Positions 25,863-33,805 of a stretch of 64,000 nt of DNA are shown one piece after another (position 1 is the stretch's first letter; every line of letters starts with the position of its first letter). The position numbers and the translations under genes are program-made. The DNA lies in the NCBI RefSeq assembly GCF_044335535.1, contig NZ_JBIQVZ010000003.1:372001-436000 (forward strand), written 5' to 3'. The stretch is from Mariniflexile sp044335535. GTDB taxonomy: Bacteria > Bacteroidota > Bacteroidia > Flavobacteriales > Flavobacteriaceae. The notes beneath the pieces are model-generated. The model was given only the letters and a program-made list of their open reading frames with translations, was not told where the DNA came from and did no database searches.

Positions 25863-27515
25863 TTATTCTCCTGTTTTATTTGTGTTAGGTTTATCAACAT
25901 CTTTTGCATTAGAAGGTGTTTTGGTTTTCTCGATTAGTATTTTCTTCTCAGCGTCCTTACCTTTTAAATATTCTGGCAAATCCATTCCCGCCATATTAAA
26001 CATATCCTGTAAAGGAGGCACTGATTGGTACATGCCCGAAAGGAAATTGGCTGTAGACGATTTTCCATCTTTTCCGCCACCATTTTCCCAAACAGTTACT
26101 TTATCTATTTTAATATTTTTAATGGCTTCTGCTTGGGTTTTTACTAGTTCAGGAAGTTTGTCGGCAATCAATAATAACACCGCATCTTTCGAATTATTTC
26201 CAGCCGCTTTTACGATTTGGTCTAAACCAGCGGCTTGTTTGGTTAACACTTCATATAAACCTTGTGCTTCTGCTTGTGCTTTTAATAAGATGGCATCGGC
26301 TTGTCCTTTTGCTATTCTTCTAATATTTTCAGCTTCAGCTTCAGCATCAATTTCAACTTTCTTTTTATCAATTTCTGCAGGAACAACAATATCCGCTAAT
26401 TGTGTAGAGCGTACTCTTTCAGCTCTGGCAATTTCAGCTAATTTTTCAGCAGCATAAGCTTCTTCCAAAGCTTTTGCTGCTTGTACTTTTTCAGATGTAA
26501 TAGCTCTTTTTTCAGCTTCAGCTTCTTTTTCTCTTCTTAATGCATCCGATTCCGCAATAGAAATTTTCGCAATGTTTTCTCCATCAATAGCACGGGCATT
26601 TGCTTCAGAAGTTTTAATTCTTTCTTCTTTTAACGCTTCCGCTTCACCTATTTTTGCTAAAGCAATGGCACTAGCTGTTTGTACCCTTTCGTTCTGACTT
26701 GCATTCGCTTCACCAATTTTCGCTAGCGCATTAGCTGCAGCAATTTGTGTTCTTTCGTTTTGCATTGCATTCGCTTCACCAATCTTTGCTTTAGCGTGTA
26801 ATTCTGCAACTTGGGTTCTTTCATCTTGTACTGCATTCGCTTCACCAATAGATCCATCCCTAGTTTTTTCTGCTACCGATTTACGAGCCGCATTAATAGC
26901 ATGGGCGGCAGCTTCTTTTCCTAAAGCTTGGATGTATCCAGACTCGTCAACAATATCTGTAATATTTACGTTAATGAGTTTTAAACCTACTTTTTTAAGT
27001 TCAGATTCTACACTTTCAGAAATGTTGGTTAAAAACTTGTCTCTATCAGAATTGATTTCTTCAATATCCATTGATGCAACCACCAAACGTAACTGACCAA
27101 AAATGATTTCTTGTGCTAGTTCCTGTATTTCATTTTGACCTAAGCCCAATAATCTCTCGGCTGCATTTTGCATAATGCCGGGTTCGGTTGAAATACCAAT
27201 GGTAAAACGAGATGGTACATTTACACGAATGTTTTGTTTACTTAAGGCATTAACCAGATTTACTTCAATAGAAATAGGCGTTAAATCTAAAAACTGATAA
27301 TCCTGAATAACAGGTACAATAAAGGCGGCACCACCGTGAATACATTTTGCCGATTGTCCACCTCCAACTTTACCATAAACCACTAATATTCTGTCTGAAG
27401 GACAACGTTTGTAGCGTTTAACTAAAACTATAAAGAATATGAAAACAAATAGAACTGCAAAAATTACAGCTAGTGGTAAGCCTAGTTCAAAAGCTTGTGT
27501 TAATAGTAAATACAT
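25863..27515 (-). CDS. floT: Flotillin family protein
   Basis: The 550-residue protein has an N-terminal membrane segment (about residues 13-33). An SPFH/band-7 domain (GGGQSAKCIHGGAAFIVPVIQDYQFLDLTPI to about residue 210) and a long Ala/Glu-rich coiled coil follow. Four consecutive 22-residue repeats starting GEANAVQDER, GEANAMQNER, GEANASQNER and GEAEALKEER occupy about residues 220-307. Flotillins organise membrane microdomains. The upstream NfeD-like gene is only three bases away, the usual partner arrangement. Confidence 0.9.
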   Translation of the reverse strand: MYLLLTQAFELGLPLAVIFAVLFVFIFFIVLVKRYKRCPSDRILVVYGKVGGGQSAKCIHGGAAFIVPVIQDYQFLDLTPISIEVNLVNALSKQNIRVNVPSRFTIGISTEPGIMQNAAERLLGLGQNEIQELAQEIIFGQLRLVVASMDIEEINSDRDKFLTNISESVESELKKVGLKLINVNITDIVDESGYIQALGKEAAAHAINAARKSVAEKTRDGSIGEANAVQDERTQVAELHAKAKIGEANAMQNERTQIAAANALAKIGEANASQNERVQTASAIALAKIGEAEALKEERIKTSEANARAIDGENIAKISIAESDALRREKEAEAEKRAITSEKVQAAKALEEAYAAEKLAEIARAERVRSTQLADIVVPAEIDKKKVEIDAEAEAENIRRIAKGQADAILLKAQAEAQGLYEVLTKQAAGLDQIVKAAGNNSKDAVLLLIADKLPELVKTQAEAIKNIKIDKVTVWENGGGKDGKSSTANFLSGMYQSVPPLQDMFNMAGMDLPEYLKGKDAEKKILIEKTKTPSNAKDVDKPNTNKTGE

Positions 27516-27518
27516 AAA

Positions 27519-28091
27519 TTATTTGGTTAATGGTTCAACAATTAATATTCCGTTTTCTGTAACATTTTTTACTTTGATGACAGATGATGATTTTAAATTA
27601 ACATCGGCATCGGTAAGCGCTTCCAGTTCACGCAAAGCGCCTTGTATTTTAATATGTACTTTTCCCATAGATGAGCGATTTGCGCCAATGGTTAGGTATA
27701 CCTCACCAACAGCTCCGATGGCATTTTTGAAATTTAAAGTACCACTGTCATTAAGTTTTCGCATGTAATAAAACATGGCAGCCATAATAGCCATCATAAT
27801 TAATCCACAAACCATTGAAATAATAATGGTTAATGATTTTGATAAACCAGCATCAATACAAGCAATACCACTCCAGCCAAATAAGGTAAAAAAACCAATC
27901 AGGTTTTTAAAGGTTATAAATTGGAAGCCAATACCAGTGTCCGATTCTATTTCGGTATCTGTATCTAGGGTATCTGTTTCTCCACCAACAAAGGTTAAAA
28001 CCATCATGATTATAAAGATTATAGACCCTAACAATGCAATGCTCCAATATATTTTTGGAAAAAGTTCTAAATGATTAAACCAATCGGACAT
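27519..28091 (-). CDS. NfeD-like membrane protein (flotillin partner)
   Basis: The 190-residue protein has three predicted membrane segments (residues 12-34, 67-85 and 88-108). A C-terminal OB-fold-like domain follows (IGAVGEVYLTIGANRSSMGKVHIKIQG ... LKSSSVIKVKNVTENGILIVEPL). This is the architecture of NfeD/YuaF proteins, which are nearly always paired with flotillin. It is the first gene of the pair and starts 56 bases after the ketosynthase stop, so it may share the biotin transcript. Confidence 0.82.
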   Translation of the reverse strand: MSDWFNHLELFPKIYWSIALLGSIIFIIMMVLTFVGGETDTLDTDTEIESDTGIGFQFITFKNLIGFFTLFGWSGIACIDAGLSKSLTIIISMVCGLIMMAIMAAMFYYMRKLNDSGTLNFKNAIGAVGEVYLTIGANRSSMGKVHIKIQGALRELEALTDADVNLKSSSVIKVKNVTENGILIVEPLTK

Positions 28092-28147
28092 AATTTAAGT
28101 GTTTATAAAATTTATGAAATATAAAACCTTTTTATGAGTTTACAATA

Positions 28148-29302
28148 TTATTTTGAAAGTAAAATCGACACCGCATTTCCGCCAAACCCCACAGCATTAA
28201 CAAGAATGTTTTTAAGTTGATGAGGCGTTTTTTGCTTTTCTAAATAAGGAACTCCAATAAACGCTTGATGTTGAAGCATTAAAAGTGCTAATTCAATACT
28301 CAACATGCCTGAAGCACCAAAGCTGTGTCCTACTTTCCATTTGTTAGTAGTTAACGCAGGTGTTTTGTTACAGAATATTTTATTTATGGCATGGTATTCA
28401 GATAAATCGCCTTTTATGGTACCGGGCGCATGCATCACGATAACATCAACATCATCTGGATGTGTATTACCTAAGGCCATTTGCATTGATTTTTGAAAGC
28501 ACATAGCATCGCTGGAAATGGAAATATTGTGCTCTAAAATTTCGGTAGCATAGCCAAAACCCTTAATGATGGCCAAAGCATTTTCTATTTTGCCAGTTTC
28601 TAAACAAGCCATAGAGGCACCTTCGCCTAAAACCATGGTGTTTTGGGTTTTATCAAGGTCTAAGGCACGACAGGGGAAGTCATTATTCTCTCGGGCATAC
28701 ACTTTTAAGGCTTGCATCTGCGCAATGGTAAACGCTGTTAAAGGAGCTTCACTACCGCCAACTAAAAACTTGTTGCACATGCCTGCATTTATCCATGCGA
28801 TACCATTTAACATAGCGTGTAATGCTGTCGAACAGGTGATGGAATGACTAATTTCGGGCCCTTGGGTTTGTAAATCGTGAGCAACCCACGATGATATATT
28901 GCCCAAAGTTGTAGTGGGAGAGCTTAAAGTTTGCGCTTTATTGTTTTTTAAAAAATCGTCGTAATAGGTTTCAAAAAGTTGTGTGGCACCACGGGAAGAG
29001 CCTATGTTTATCCCAAAATTGTCTAATTCATTCCAACCTGCACTTTTAACAGCTTGTCTAGAGGCGTAAATAGCATATAAAACAGTGTCGTCTAATGATT
29101 TATATTTGTTATCAGACTGCCTTAAAGTTTCAATAGCTAGTTTAGTTTCTGAAGGAATTTTGGCAACCAAATGTTTTTCGTTTCCGAACGATTTTTCGGT
29201 AATACAATGCTCGTTGTTTAGGTAGCTATTCCAAGCCTCGTTTAAGGATTTTCCTAATGGAGAAATGGATGCAATAGCTGTTATGGAAATTGGTTTGAAC
29301 AT
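28148..29302 (-). CDS. Beta-ketoacyl-ACP synthase-like protein in the biotin operon
   Basis: The 384-residue protein has the thiolase fold of KAS enzymes. The nucleophile is in SITCSTALHAM (near residue 157), the first His in VMHAPGTIKGD (near 291) in place of the usual HGT, and the second in VGHSFGASGML (near 327). The triad Cys-His-His points to a condensing enzyme of the FabF type. It is the last gene after bioF-bioD-bioA, so a role in making or elongating the pimeloyl chain is plausible. That link is inferred from position only. Confidence 0.82.
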   Translation of the reverse strand: MFKPISITAIASISPLGKSLNEAWNSYLNNEHCITEKSFGNEKHLVAKIPSETKLAIETLRQSDNKYKSLDDTVLYAIYASRQAVKSAGWNELDNFGINIGSSRGATQLFETYYDDFLKNNKAQTLSSPTTTLGNISSWVAHDLQTQGPEISHSITCSTALHAMLNGIAWINAGMCNKFLVGGSEAPLTAFTIAQMQALKVYARENNDFPCRALDLDKTQNTMVLGEGASMACLETGKIENALAIIKGFGYATEILEHNISISSDAMCFQKSMQMALGNTHPDDVDVIVMHAPGTIKGDLSEYHAINKIFCNKTPALTTNKWKVGHSFGASGMLSIELALLMLQHQAFIGVPYLEKQKTPHQLKNILVNAVGFGGNAVSILLSK

Positions 29303-29310
29303 AGTTTTTT

Positions 29311-29338
29311 GTCATGCTGAATTTATTTCAGCATCTCA
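29311..29338. repeat. TGCTGAA-type palindromic repeat
   Basis: GTCATGCTGAATTTATTTCAGCATCTCA forms a small hairpin (TGCTGAA/TTCAGCA). Close copies lie at 31440-31467 and 32561-32587, with a related form at 31849-31875. This copy is nine bases upstream of the ketosynthase start. Confidence 0.75.
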
Positions 29339-29349
29339 TAATTTTGTGA

Positions 29350-29500
29350 TGAGGCTGTTTAAAAAGTCTGGTTCATATTGAGCACTTCGACAAGCTCAGC
29401 ACAGGCTTTGTCGAAATATTTTGACTTACCGGTAATCCATATCGGTTTCGACAAGCTCAACCTGACAAATTAAATTTAAAGGACTTTTTAAACAGCCTCA
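29350..29500. repeat. Inverted-repeat element R3
   Basis: Perfect 19-base terminal inverted repeats TGAGGCTGTTTAAAAAGTC and its complement bound 113 internal bases. The centre itself holds two copies of CGACAAGCTCA. The element starts 14 bases after the bioA stop and separates bioA from the ketosynthase gene. No coding capacity is visible. Confidence 0.88.
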
Positions 29501-29514
29501 TTCAGTGCGCAAAT

Positions 29515-30780
29515 TTACACTATTGCTAAAGCTTCTTCAATAGTTTTATAAACTTTTTCTAGCTGTTTTTTAGTAATAATGTAAGGTGCTTGAATGTAAA
29601 TGGTATTACCAAGTGGACGTAAAAATACCCCATTGTCCATAAAAAATTTGAATAATTTATCACGAAGATTCCCATAACGTGCCATTTCAACATTTAAATC
29701 AAGAGCAAAAATAACTCCCGTTTGTCGGGTTGCTTTTACCTTTGGATGATTTTTGATATGCTCATTGAATGCTTCATGTGAAGCAATGACACGTTGTATA
29801 TTATTTTGCATTTCTGTTGATTGTAGTAATTCTACACTCGCTAAAGCCGCTGTACACGCCAGTGGATTGGCAGAGTAGGTGTGCCCATGAAACAAACCTT
29901 TACTAATATCATCACTATAAAAAGCATCGTAGATTTCCTGTGAACATGATGTAATTGCCATAGGTAATAAACCACCGGTTATTGCTTTGCTTAAACACAT
30001 AACATCGGGTTTCGTTTCTATATGTAATGAAGCAAAATGTTTTCCGGTTTTACCAAAACCAGTCATCACTTCATCGGCAACAGTTATGATGTTATTGGCT
30101 TTACAGAATTTTAAAATGTCGTTTAAACCATTAGAATTATGCATTTTCATGGCAGCAGCACCTTGTACTAAAGGTTCGTAAACAAAACCTGCTACTTTAT
30201 TGGTTTTTACAATAGATTTTAAGGCAGTTAAAATGGTTTCATGGTTTTTGCCATTTGGTGTTGGAATGCGTTTTACATCTAAAAAGAAGTCTTCAAACGG
30301 TCCATTGTAAACTGATAATCCTGAAACACTCATGGCACCAAATGTGTCGCCGTGAAAGCCGTCTTCAAAAGCGATTAAAACATTTCTTTTTTCACCGTTA
30401 TTAAAGTGATATTGTAATGCCATTTTAATGCCAATTTCCACAGATGTAGAACCATTGTCACTAAAGAAAATTTTGTTTTGGTTTTCTGGAAGTATTTTAA
30501 TGAGAGCTTCGCTCAGTTTTATAGCAGGTTCATGGGTAAAACCACTAAAAACGACCTGGTCTAATTGCTGCATTTGGGCAGAAACTTTACTGGTAATATA
30601 TGCGTTGCAATGCCCGTACATGCAGGTGTACCAAGAAGCGATGGCGTCTATATATTCGTTCCCATTTTCATCTGTTAAAATACAGCCTTTTGCTTTGGTA
30701 ATGGCAATGGTTTCAGGGTGTAATTTGTGTTGCGTTAAAGGGTGCCAAAGGTGTTTTTTATCGCGGTCTTTTAGTGTCAT
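29515..30780 (-). CDS. bioA: Adenosylmethionine-8-amino-7-oxononanoate aminotransferase
   Basis: The 421-residue PLP enzyme converts KAPA to DAPA using S-adenosylmethionine. Conserved parts include LWHPLTQHKLHPET at residues 10-23, the DNGSTSVEIGIKMALQ cofactor loop, FEDGFHGDTFGAMS, DEVMTGFGKTG and the PLP lysine in MCLSKAITGGLLPMA. HGHTYSANPLACTAALAS is typical of BioA rather than of ornithine aminotransferases. It lies between bioD (27 bases upstream) and the ketosynthase. Confidence 0.95.
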   Translation of the reverse strand: MTLKDRDKKHLWHPLTQHKLHPETIAITKAKGCILTDENGNEYIDAIASWYTCMYGHCNAYITSKVSAQMQQLDQVVFSGFTHEPAIKLSEALIKILPENQNKIFFSDNGSTSVEIGIKMALQYHFNNGEKRNVLIAFEDGFHGDTFGAMSVSGLSVYNGPFEDFFLDVKRIPTPNGKNHETILTALKSIVKTNKVAGFVYEPLVQGAAAMKMHNSNGLNDILKFCKANNIITVADEVMTGFGKTGKHFASLHIETKPDVMCLSKAITGGLLPMAITSCSQEIYDAFYSDDISKGLFHGHTYSANPLACTAALASVELLQSTEMQNNIQRVIASHEAFNEHIKNHPKVKATRQTGVIFALDLNVEMARYGNLRDKLFKFFMDNGVFLRPLGNTIYIQAPYIITKKQLEKVYKTIEEALAIV

Positions 30781-30807
30781 ATTTTTTATTATACGTCAAA
30801 TTTAATC

Positions 30808-31434
30808 TTAAAAAAAATTATGAGATTCCTGATTTTGCAGGAATTCATCAGCATACTCCTTAACCACATTTTTATCAAAATAAGGTTCTTCATCAATGCG
30901 CCCAATTATGGGGACGTTTGTCATTTTTTTAATAATATCTTCGGTGGTTTTATGTTCATTTCCACTGAAGATTATAGATACATCAAAACCTTTTTCTTTT
31001 AAGAGATTAATGGTTAAAAGGGTGTGGTTGATGCTTCCTAAATAATGCCTAGAAACCACAATAACTTTGTAGTCAGGTTGTATTAAATCCAACACTGTTT
31101 GGGTATTGTTTATAGGAACTAATAAGCCGCCAGCGCCTTCTATAATAAGGTTGTTTTTGGTTTTAGGCGCTTTAATTTTTTTTATATCGATGGAAATACC
31201 ATCAATTTCCGCCGCTGCATGCGGACTCATGGGCGTTTTTAGTGCAAACGCATTGGGATGGAATTTCGATTTAGAATTTGAAACTAAACTTTGAACTTTT
31301 TTGGTGTCGCTATTGTCTAATTCTCCTGCTTGAATGGGTTTCCAATAATCGGCTTCTAAAGCTTCAACCAAAATAGCCGAAGCGATGGTTTTACCAACAT
31401 TGGTGGAGATTCCTGTTATGAAGTATGTTGTCAT
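30808..31434 (-). CDS. bioD: Dethiobiotin synthetase
   Basis: The 208-residue ATPase carboxylates DAPA to close the ureido ring. It has the P-loop GISTNVGKTIASAIL at residues 8-22, the substrate segment YWKPIQAGELDNSDTK, TPMSPHAAAEIDG and LIIEGAGGLLVPINNTQTVLDL. It precedes bioA in the operon. Between it and bioF a frameshifted GIY-YIG gene and two palindromic repeats are inserted. Confidence 0.95.
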   Translation of the reverse strand: MTTYFITGISTNVGKTIASAILVEALEADYWKPIQAGELDNSDTKKVQSLVSNSKSKFHPNAFALKTPMSPHAAAEIDGISIDIKKIKAPKTKNNLIIEGAGGLLVPINNTQTVLDLIQPDYKVIVVSRHYLGSINHTLLTINLLKEKGFDVSIIFSGNEHKTTEDIIKKMTNVPIIGRIDEEPYFDKNVVKEYADEFLQNQESHNFF

Positions 31435-31439
31435 TTTTC

Positions 31440-31467
31440 GTCATGCTGAACTAGTTTCAGCATCGCA
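31440..31467. repeat. TGCTGAA-type palindromic repeat
   Basis: GTCATGCTGAACTAGTTTCAGCATCGCA is a close copy of the repeats at 29311 and 32561. It lies five bases upstream of bioD and just after the end of the broken GIY-YIG gene. Confidence 0.8.
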
Positions 31468-31472
31468 TTATA

Positions 31473-31750
31473 TTAATAATCTAAAGTCTTTAAAGTTGGA
31501 TTTGACTGTTTAATTAAATTCAATTTCCATTCTTTATGCCAATTTTTAATTGCTTTTCTCTAGCAATTGCCTGTTCAATATCTGAAAATGTTTCGAAATA
31601 GATTAAGTCTTTTGTATTATATTTTTTTGTGAACGTTGAAGCGGTTTCATCGTAATGTTCTTCAACGCGTTTTGATAAATTTGAGGTAACACCTATATAA
31701 AATGTACTACTATATTTATTGGTTAATATGTAAATGTAACTCGATTTCAT
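31473..31750 (-). pseudogene. GIY-YIG nuclease-domain gene with a one-base frameshift
   Basis: The first 70 codons encode a normal UPF0213-like GIY-YIG domain: YIYILTNKYSSTFYIGVTSNL with the GIY/YIG equivalents, then YFETFSDIEQAIAREKQLK. The frame then ends early with IGIKNGN (stop at 31520). In the next frame the expected family ending KNWHKEWKLNLIKQSNPTLK follows and stops at 31473. One A missing from a run of five A at about 31552-31556 explains the break. The gene has a leader of type A and lies inside the biotin operon. It could be a pseudogene, a sequencing error or a slippery site. Confidence 0.75.
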
Positions 31751-31839
31751 CTGTTTGTTTTTATTATTTTAATTGTCAGATGGAACACCTTTAACAATCA
31801 TCCCCGTGTGTATGAACGCCATTCTCAGAGGTGTTTCAT
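31748..31839 (-). promoter_or_regulatory. Structured leader element A, copy 3 (GIY-YIG gene)
   Basis: On the minus strand ATGAAACACCT (31839-31829) pairs with AGGTGTTCCAT (31790-31780). An inner hairpin GAATGGCGTTC occupies 31824-31814. CATCTG (31782-31777) is perfectly complementary to CAGATG (31753-31748), which contains the gene's start codon. The mini frame ATG AAA CAC CTC TGA (MKHL) opens in the stem. It is the closest relative of the gdhA copy in this window. Confidence 0.8.
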
Positions 31840-31848
31840 ATACTAAGT

Positions 31849-31875
31849 GTGACACTGAAACAAGTTCAGTGTGAC
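31849..31875. repeat. Palindromic repeat related to the TGCTGAA family
   Basis: GTGACACTGAAACAAGTTCAGTGTGAC is a palindrome with the same design (CTGAA...TTCAG) as the other small repeats, but with different flanks. It lies seven bases beyond the bioF stop. Confidence 0.6.
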
Positions 31876-31881
31876 GAACGT

Positions 31882-33036
31882 TTATAATACAAAAGTAGCA
31901 AGTAGTTTTAATACTTCCGTTATTTCTTCTTTGGAATTAAAGGCATGTAAACAAAAACGCAAACGTTCTTGACCTTGTGGAACTGTTGGTGACACTATAG
32001 GTTTTACATCAAAGCCATGTTCTTGAATGCTTTTAGCAATGCTTTTTACAGTTTCGTTACCAGAAATGATGCAGCATTGAATCGCCGAATCACTTTCAAT
32101 AAATATATGGTTGAGTTTGTTTTTTACCAGTTCAGCTTTAAAAAAAGCGATGTTGCTATGTAGTTTTTTAATTGCCGGATGAGATTCTTTATTACTGTTA
32201 GAAATAACAAGTTCGTTATACGCTACATGTACCGTTGCTAAACTATGTGGAGATAATGCCGTGGTATAAATAAAACTTCTGGCAAAATTCACTAAATATT
32301 GTTTTAAATTATCGCTTCCTAAAATAGCGGCGCCGTGGCAACCCATGGCTTTTCCAAAAGTGACCAAACGAGCAAATATGTCATTTTCTAATCCTAATTC
32401 TTGAACAAGCCCTATACCCCGTTTACCAAAAACACCCACCGCATGGGCTTCATCTATAATAAGATAAGCCTTGTTTTCTTTGCAGACTTGAGACAGTTTA
32501 GCCAAATCGGGCGAATCCCCATCCATAGAGAATACGGATTCTGTGACAACATATATAGTATCATGCTGAATTCGTTTCAGCATCTCATCCAAACTCCCTA
32601 AATCATTGTGCTTAAACTTGTAAGCTTTGGCATTAGATAATTGGATGCCATCTCGGATAGAGGCATGAATATACTCATCATATAAAATAACATCACCACG
32701 TTGTGGCACACTAGAAAAGAAACCGACATTAGCATCGTAACCCGAATTGAAAATTAAGGCAGATTCACTTTGATGGAATTCTGATAAAATGGTTTCAATA
32801 GTATGAAATAAAGGGTGGTTTCCAGACAGTAATCGCGAACCCGTTGCCCCGTTTTGCTTCATGTTATGACCTGTTAAAAAATCATGGGCATTATTGAAAA
32901 TAGTTTTGTTTTTAGAAAAACCTAAATAGTCGTTTGATGAAAAATCAACTAAATTAGAAACTGCTCCAAGTTTGCGTAAGGCATGGGCTTCTTTTCGGGT
33001 TTCTAGTTTTTGTTGAAGTTTTTTAGGGAGTTCCAT
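31882..33036 (-). CDS. bioF: 8-amino-7-oxononanoate synthase
   Basis: The 384-residue PLP enzyme condenses pimeloyl thioester with alanine. It contains SNDYLGFSKN, NGATGSRLLSGNHPLFHTIE, the nucleotide-facing VTESVFSMDGDSPDL, DEAHAVGVFGKRGIGL and the PLP lysine in VTFGKAMGCHGAA near residue 232. Codons at 32561-32587 read through a copy of the TGCTGAA palindrome (protein DEMLKRIQHD) without breaking the frame. It is the first biotin gene of the group; the small membrane gene ends 17 bases upstream and may be in the same transcript. Confidence 0.93.
   Translation of the reverse strand: MELPKKLQQKLETRKEAHALRKLGAVSNLVDFSSNDYLGFSKNKTIFNNAHDFLTGHNMKQNGATGSRLLSGNHPLFHTIETILSEFHQSESALIFNSGYDANVGFFSSVPQRGDVILYDEYIHASIRDGIQLSNAKAYKFKHNDLGSLDEMLKRIQHDTIYVVTESVFSMDGDSPDLAKLSQVCKENKAYLIIDEAHAVGVFGKRGIGLVQELGLENDIFARLVTFGKAMGCHGAAILGSDNLKQYLVNFARSFIYTTALSPHSLATVHVAYNELVISNSNKESHPAIKKLHSNIAFFKAELVKNKLNHIFIESDSAIQCCIISGNETVKSIAKSIQEHGFDVKPIVSPTVPQGQERLRFCLHAFNSKEEITEVLKLLATFVL
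32561..32587. repeat. TGCTGAA-type palindromic repeat inside bioF
   Basis: TCATGCTGAATTCGTTTCAGCATCTCA matches the intergenic copies at 29311 and 31440 almost throughout, yet here it lies within the bioF coding sequence and is translated. It falls in a surface-type helix before VVTESVFSMDGD. Confidence 0.75.
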
Positions 33037-33053
33037 AAAGTAAAAGTATAAAG

Positions 33054-33605
33054 TTAATCGAAGTATTTAACTTTGCCTGATTCTTTAGAAGCTTTTTTGT
33101 CTATCCATTTGTAATTATTAGGCACTGTTGCATCTAATAAATCAATATTTAATTCTTCAGAAAGTTTAAAACCTATTTTAAAAGCTTCAGCATAATCATA
33201 TTCTTCATAAAGCTCCCAATGTTTGTTTTTATCATACCATAAATTAACTTCAAAAATCTTGTTTCCATCAGTGAGAGGTTCATGAAAAAGGGAAACATAC
33301 TCTAAATTGGTAATGGTTTTCCATTCGCCTAATTTTATAGGGCCTATTTCAAAAGTTTGTCTAAATTTTGATTTTTTAGTGTCTATATGAATACTTTTTT
33401 GAAAACAAAAAGCTATACCAAAAGCAAATAAATAAATAACTGATTTAATATTGTGACCTAAGTCTATAAGATGATCGTCACTCCAATCTGTTTTGTAAAG
33501 ATAAAATATTAAAAGACCAATTGCAGATGTAAAGATTAAAGAAGCAATAGGTATTTGCCAATAAGGTCTATTTCTTTCAGAAATAATGATATGTTCATCT
33601 TTCAT
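33054..33605 (-). CDS. Two-helix membrane protein of unknown function
   Basis: The 183-residue protein has two hydrophobic segments (about residues 15-36 and 52-67). A cytoplasmic domain of about 110 residues follows (FRQTFEIGPIKLGEWKTITNLEYVSLF ... FKIGFKLSEELNIDLLDATVP). The pattern resembles flavobacterial proteins with a PH-like domain, but I cannot name the family. It lies 17 bases upstream of bioF on the same strand. Confidence 0.6.
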   Translation of the reverse strand: MKDEHIIISERNRPYWQIPIASLIFTSAIGLLIFYLYKTDWSDDHLIDLGHNIKSVIYLFAFGIAFCFQKSIHIDTKKSKFRQTFEIGPIKLGEWKTITNLEYVSLFHEPLTDGNKIFEVNLWYDKNKHWELYEEYDYAEAFKIGFKLSEELNIDLLDATVPNNYKWIDKKASKESGKVKYFD

Positions 33606-33628
33606 AAAACAAATGTATACAAAATTTG

Positions 33629-33636
33629 TACTTTTG
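33629..33636 (+). promoter_or_regulatory. Candidate -7 element before leader copy 5
   Basis: TACTTTTG matches TAnnTTTG; no clear -33 box was seen. A start near 33643 would place element A about 25 bases into the transcript, as at 16615. Confidence 0.35.
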
Positions 33637-33666
33637 GAATACTATAACATGCTATTCTTAGCTATT

Positions 33667-33727
33667 ATGAAATCGCCATGATTTGGAAATCCAAAAACTA
33701 ATGAAAATAAAGTGATACAATATAACC
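33667..33727 (+). promoter_or_regulatory. Structured leader element A, copy 5 (diverged)
   Basis: ATGAAATCGCC (33667-33677) opens the copy. ATCGC (33672-33676) pairs with GTGAT (33712-33716), including one G-U. The inner hairpin is GATTT-GG-AAATC (33680-33691). The tail ACAATATAACC aligns with the CATCTGACC tail of the others and can pair ATAT with the CATATG (33803-33808) at the start codon. The mini frame ATG AAA TCG CCA TGA (MKSP) is present. It is the most diverged copy, but element B follows exactly as at 16683. Confidence 0.6.
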
Positions 33728-33728
33728 T

Positions 33729-33795
33729 TTAAAAAACAATTGCGAAGCACATCAGTGAACACAGCTAACAAATGTCAACTTAGTGAACTAAATAT
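33729..33795 (+). repeat. Leader element B, copy 2
   Basis: TTGCGAAGCACATCAGTGAA and CTTAGTGAACTAAAT match the block at 16683-16752 nearly base for base. The hairpin TTAG-TGAA-CTAA is unchanged. Confidence 0.75.
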
Positions 33796-33805
33796 ATATC
33801 TACAT

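Noticed and set aside
29311..32587. TGCTGAA repeats as a CRISPR array
   Set aside because: Copies are far apart, irregularly spaced, lie among genes and inside one gene, and no cas gene is near.
33740..33805. N-terminal extension of the DUF3157-like protein
   Set aside because: These codons are leader element B, which is also present upstream of another gene in a different reading context. The signal peptide begins at 33806.
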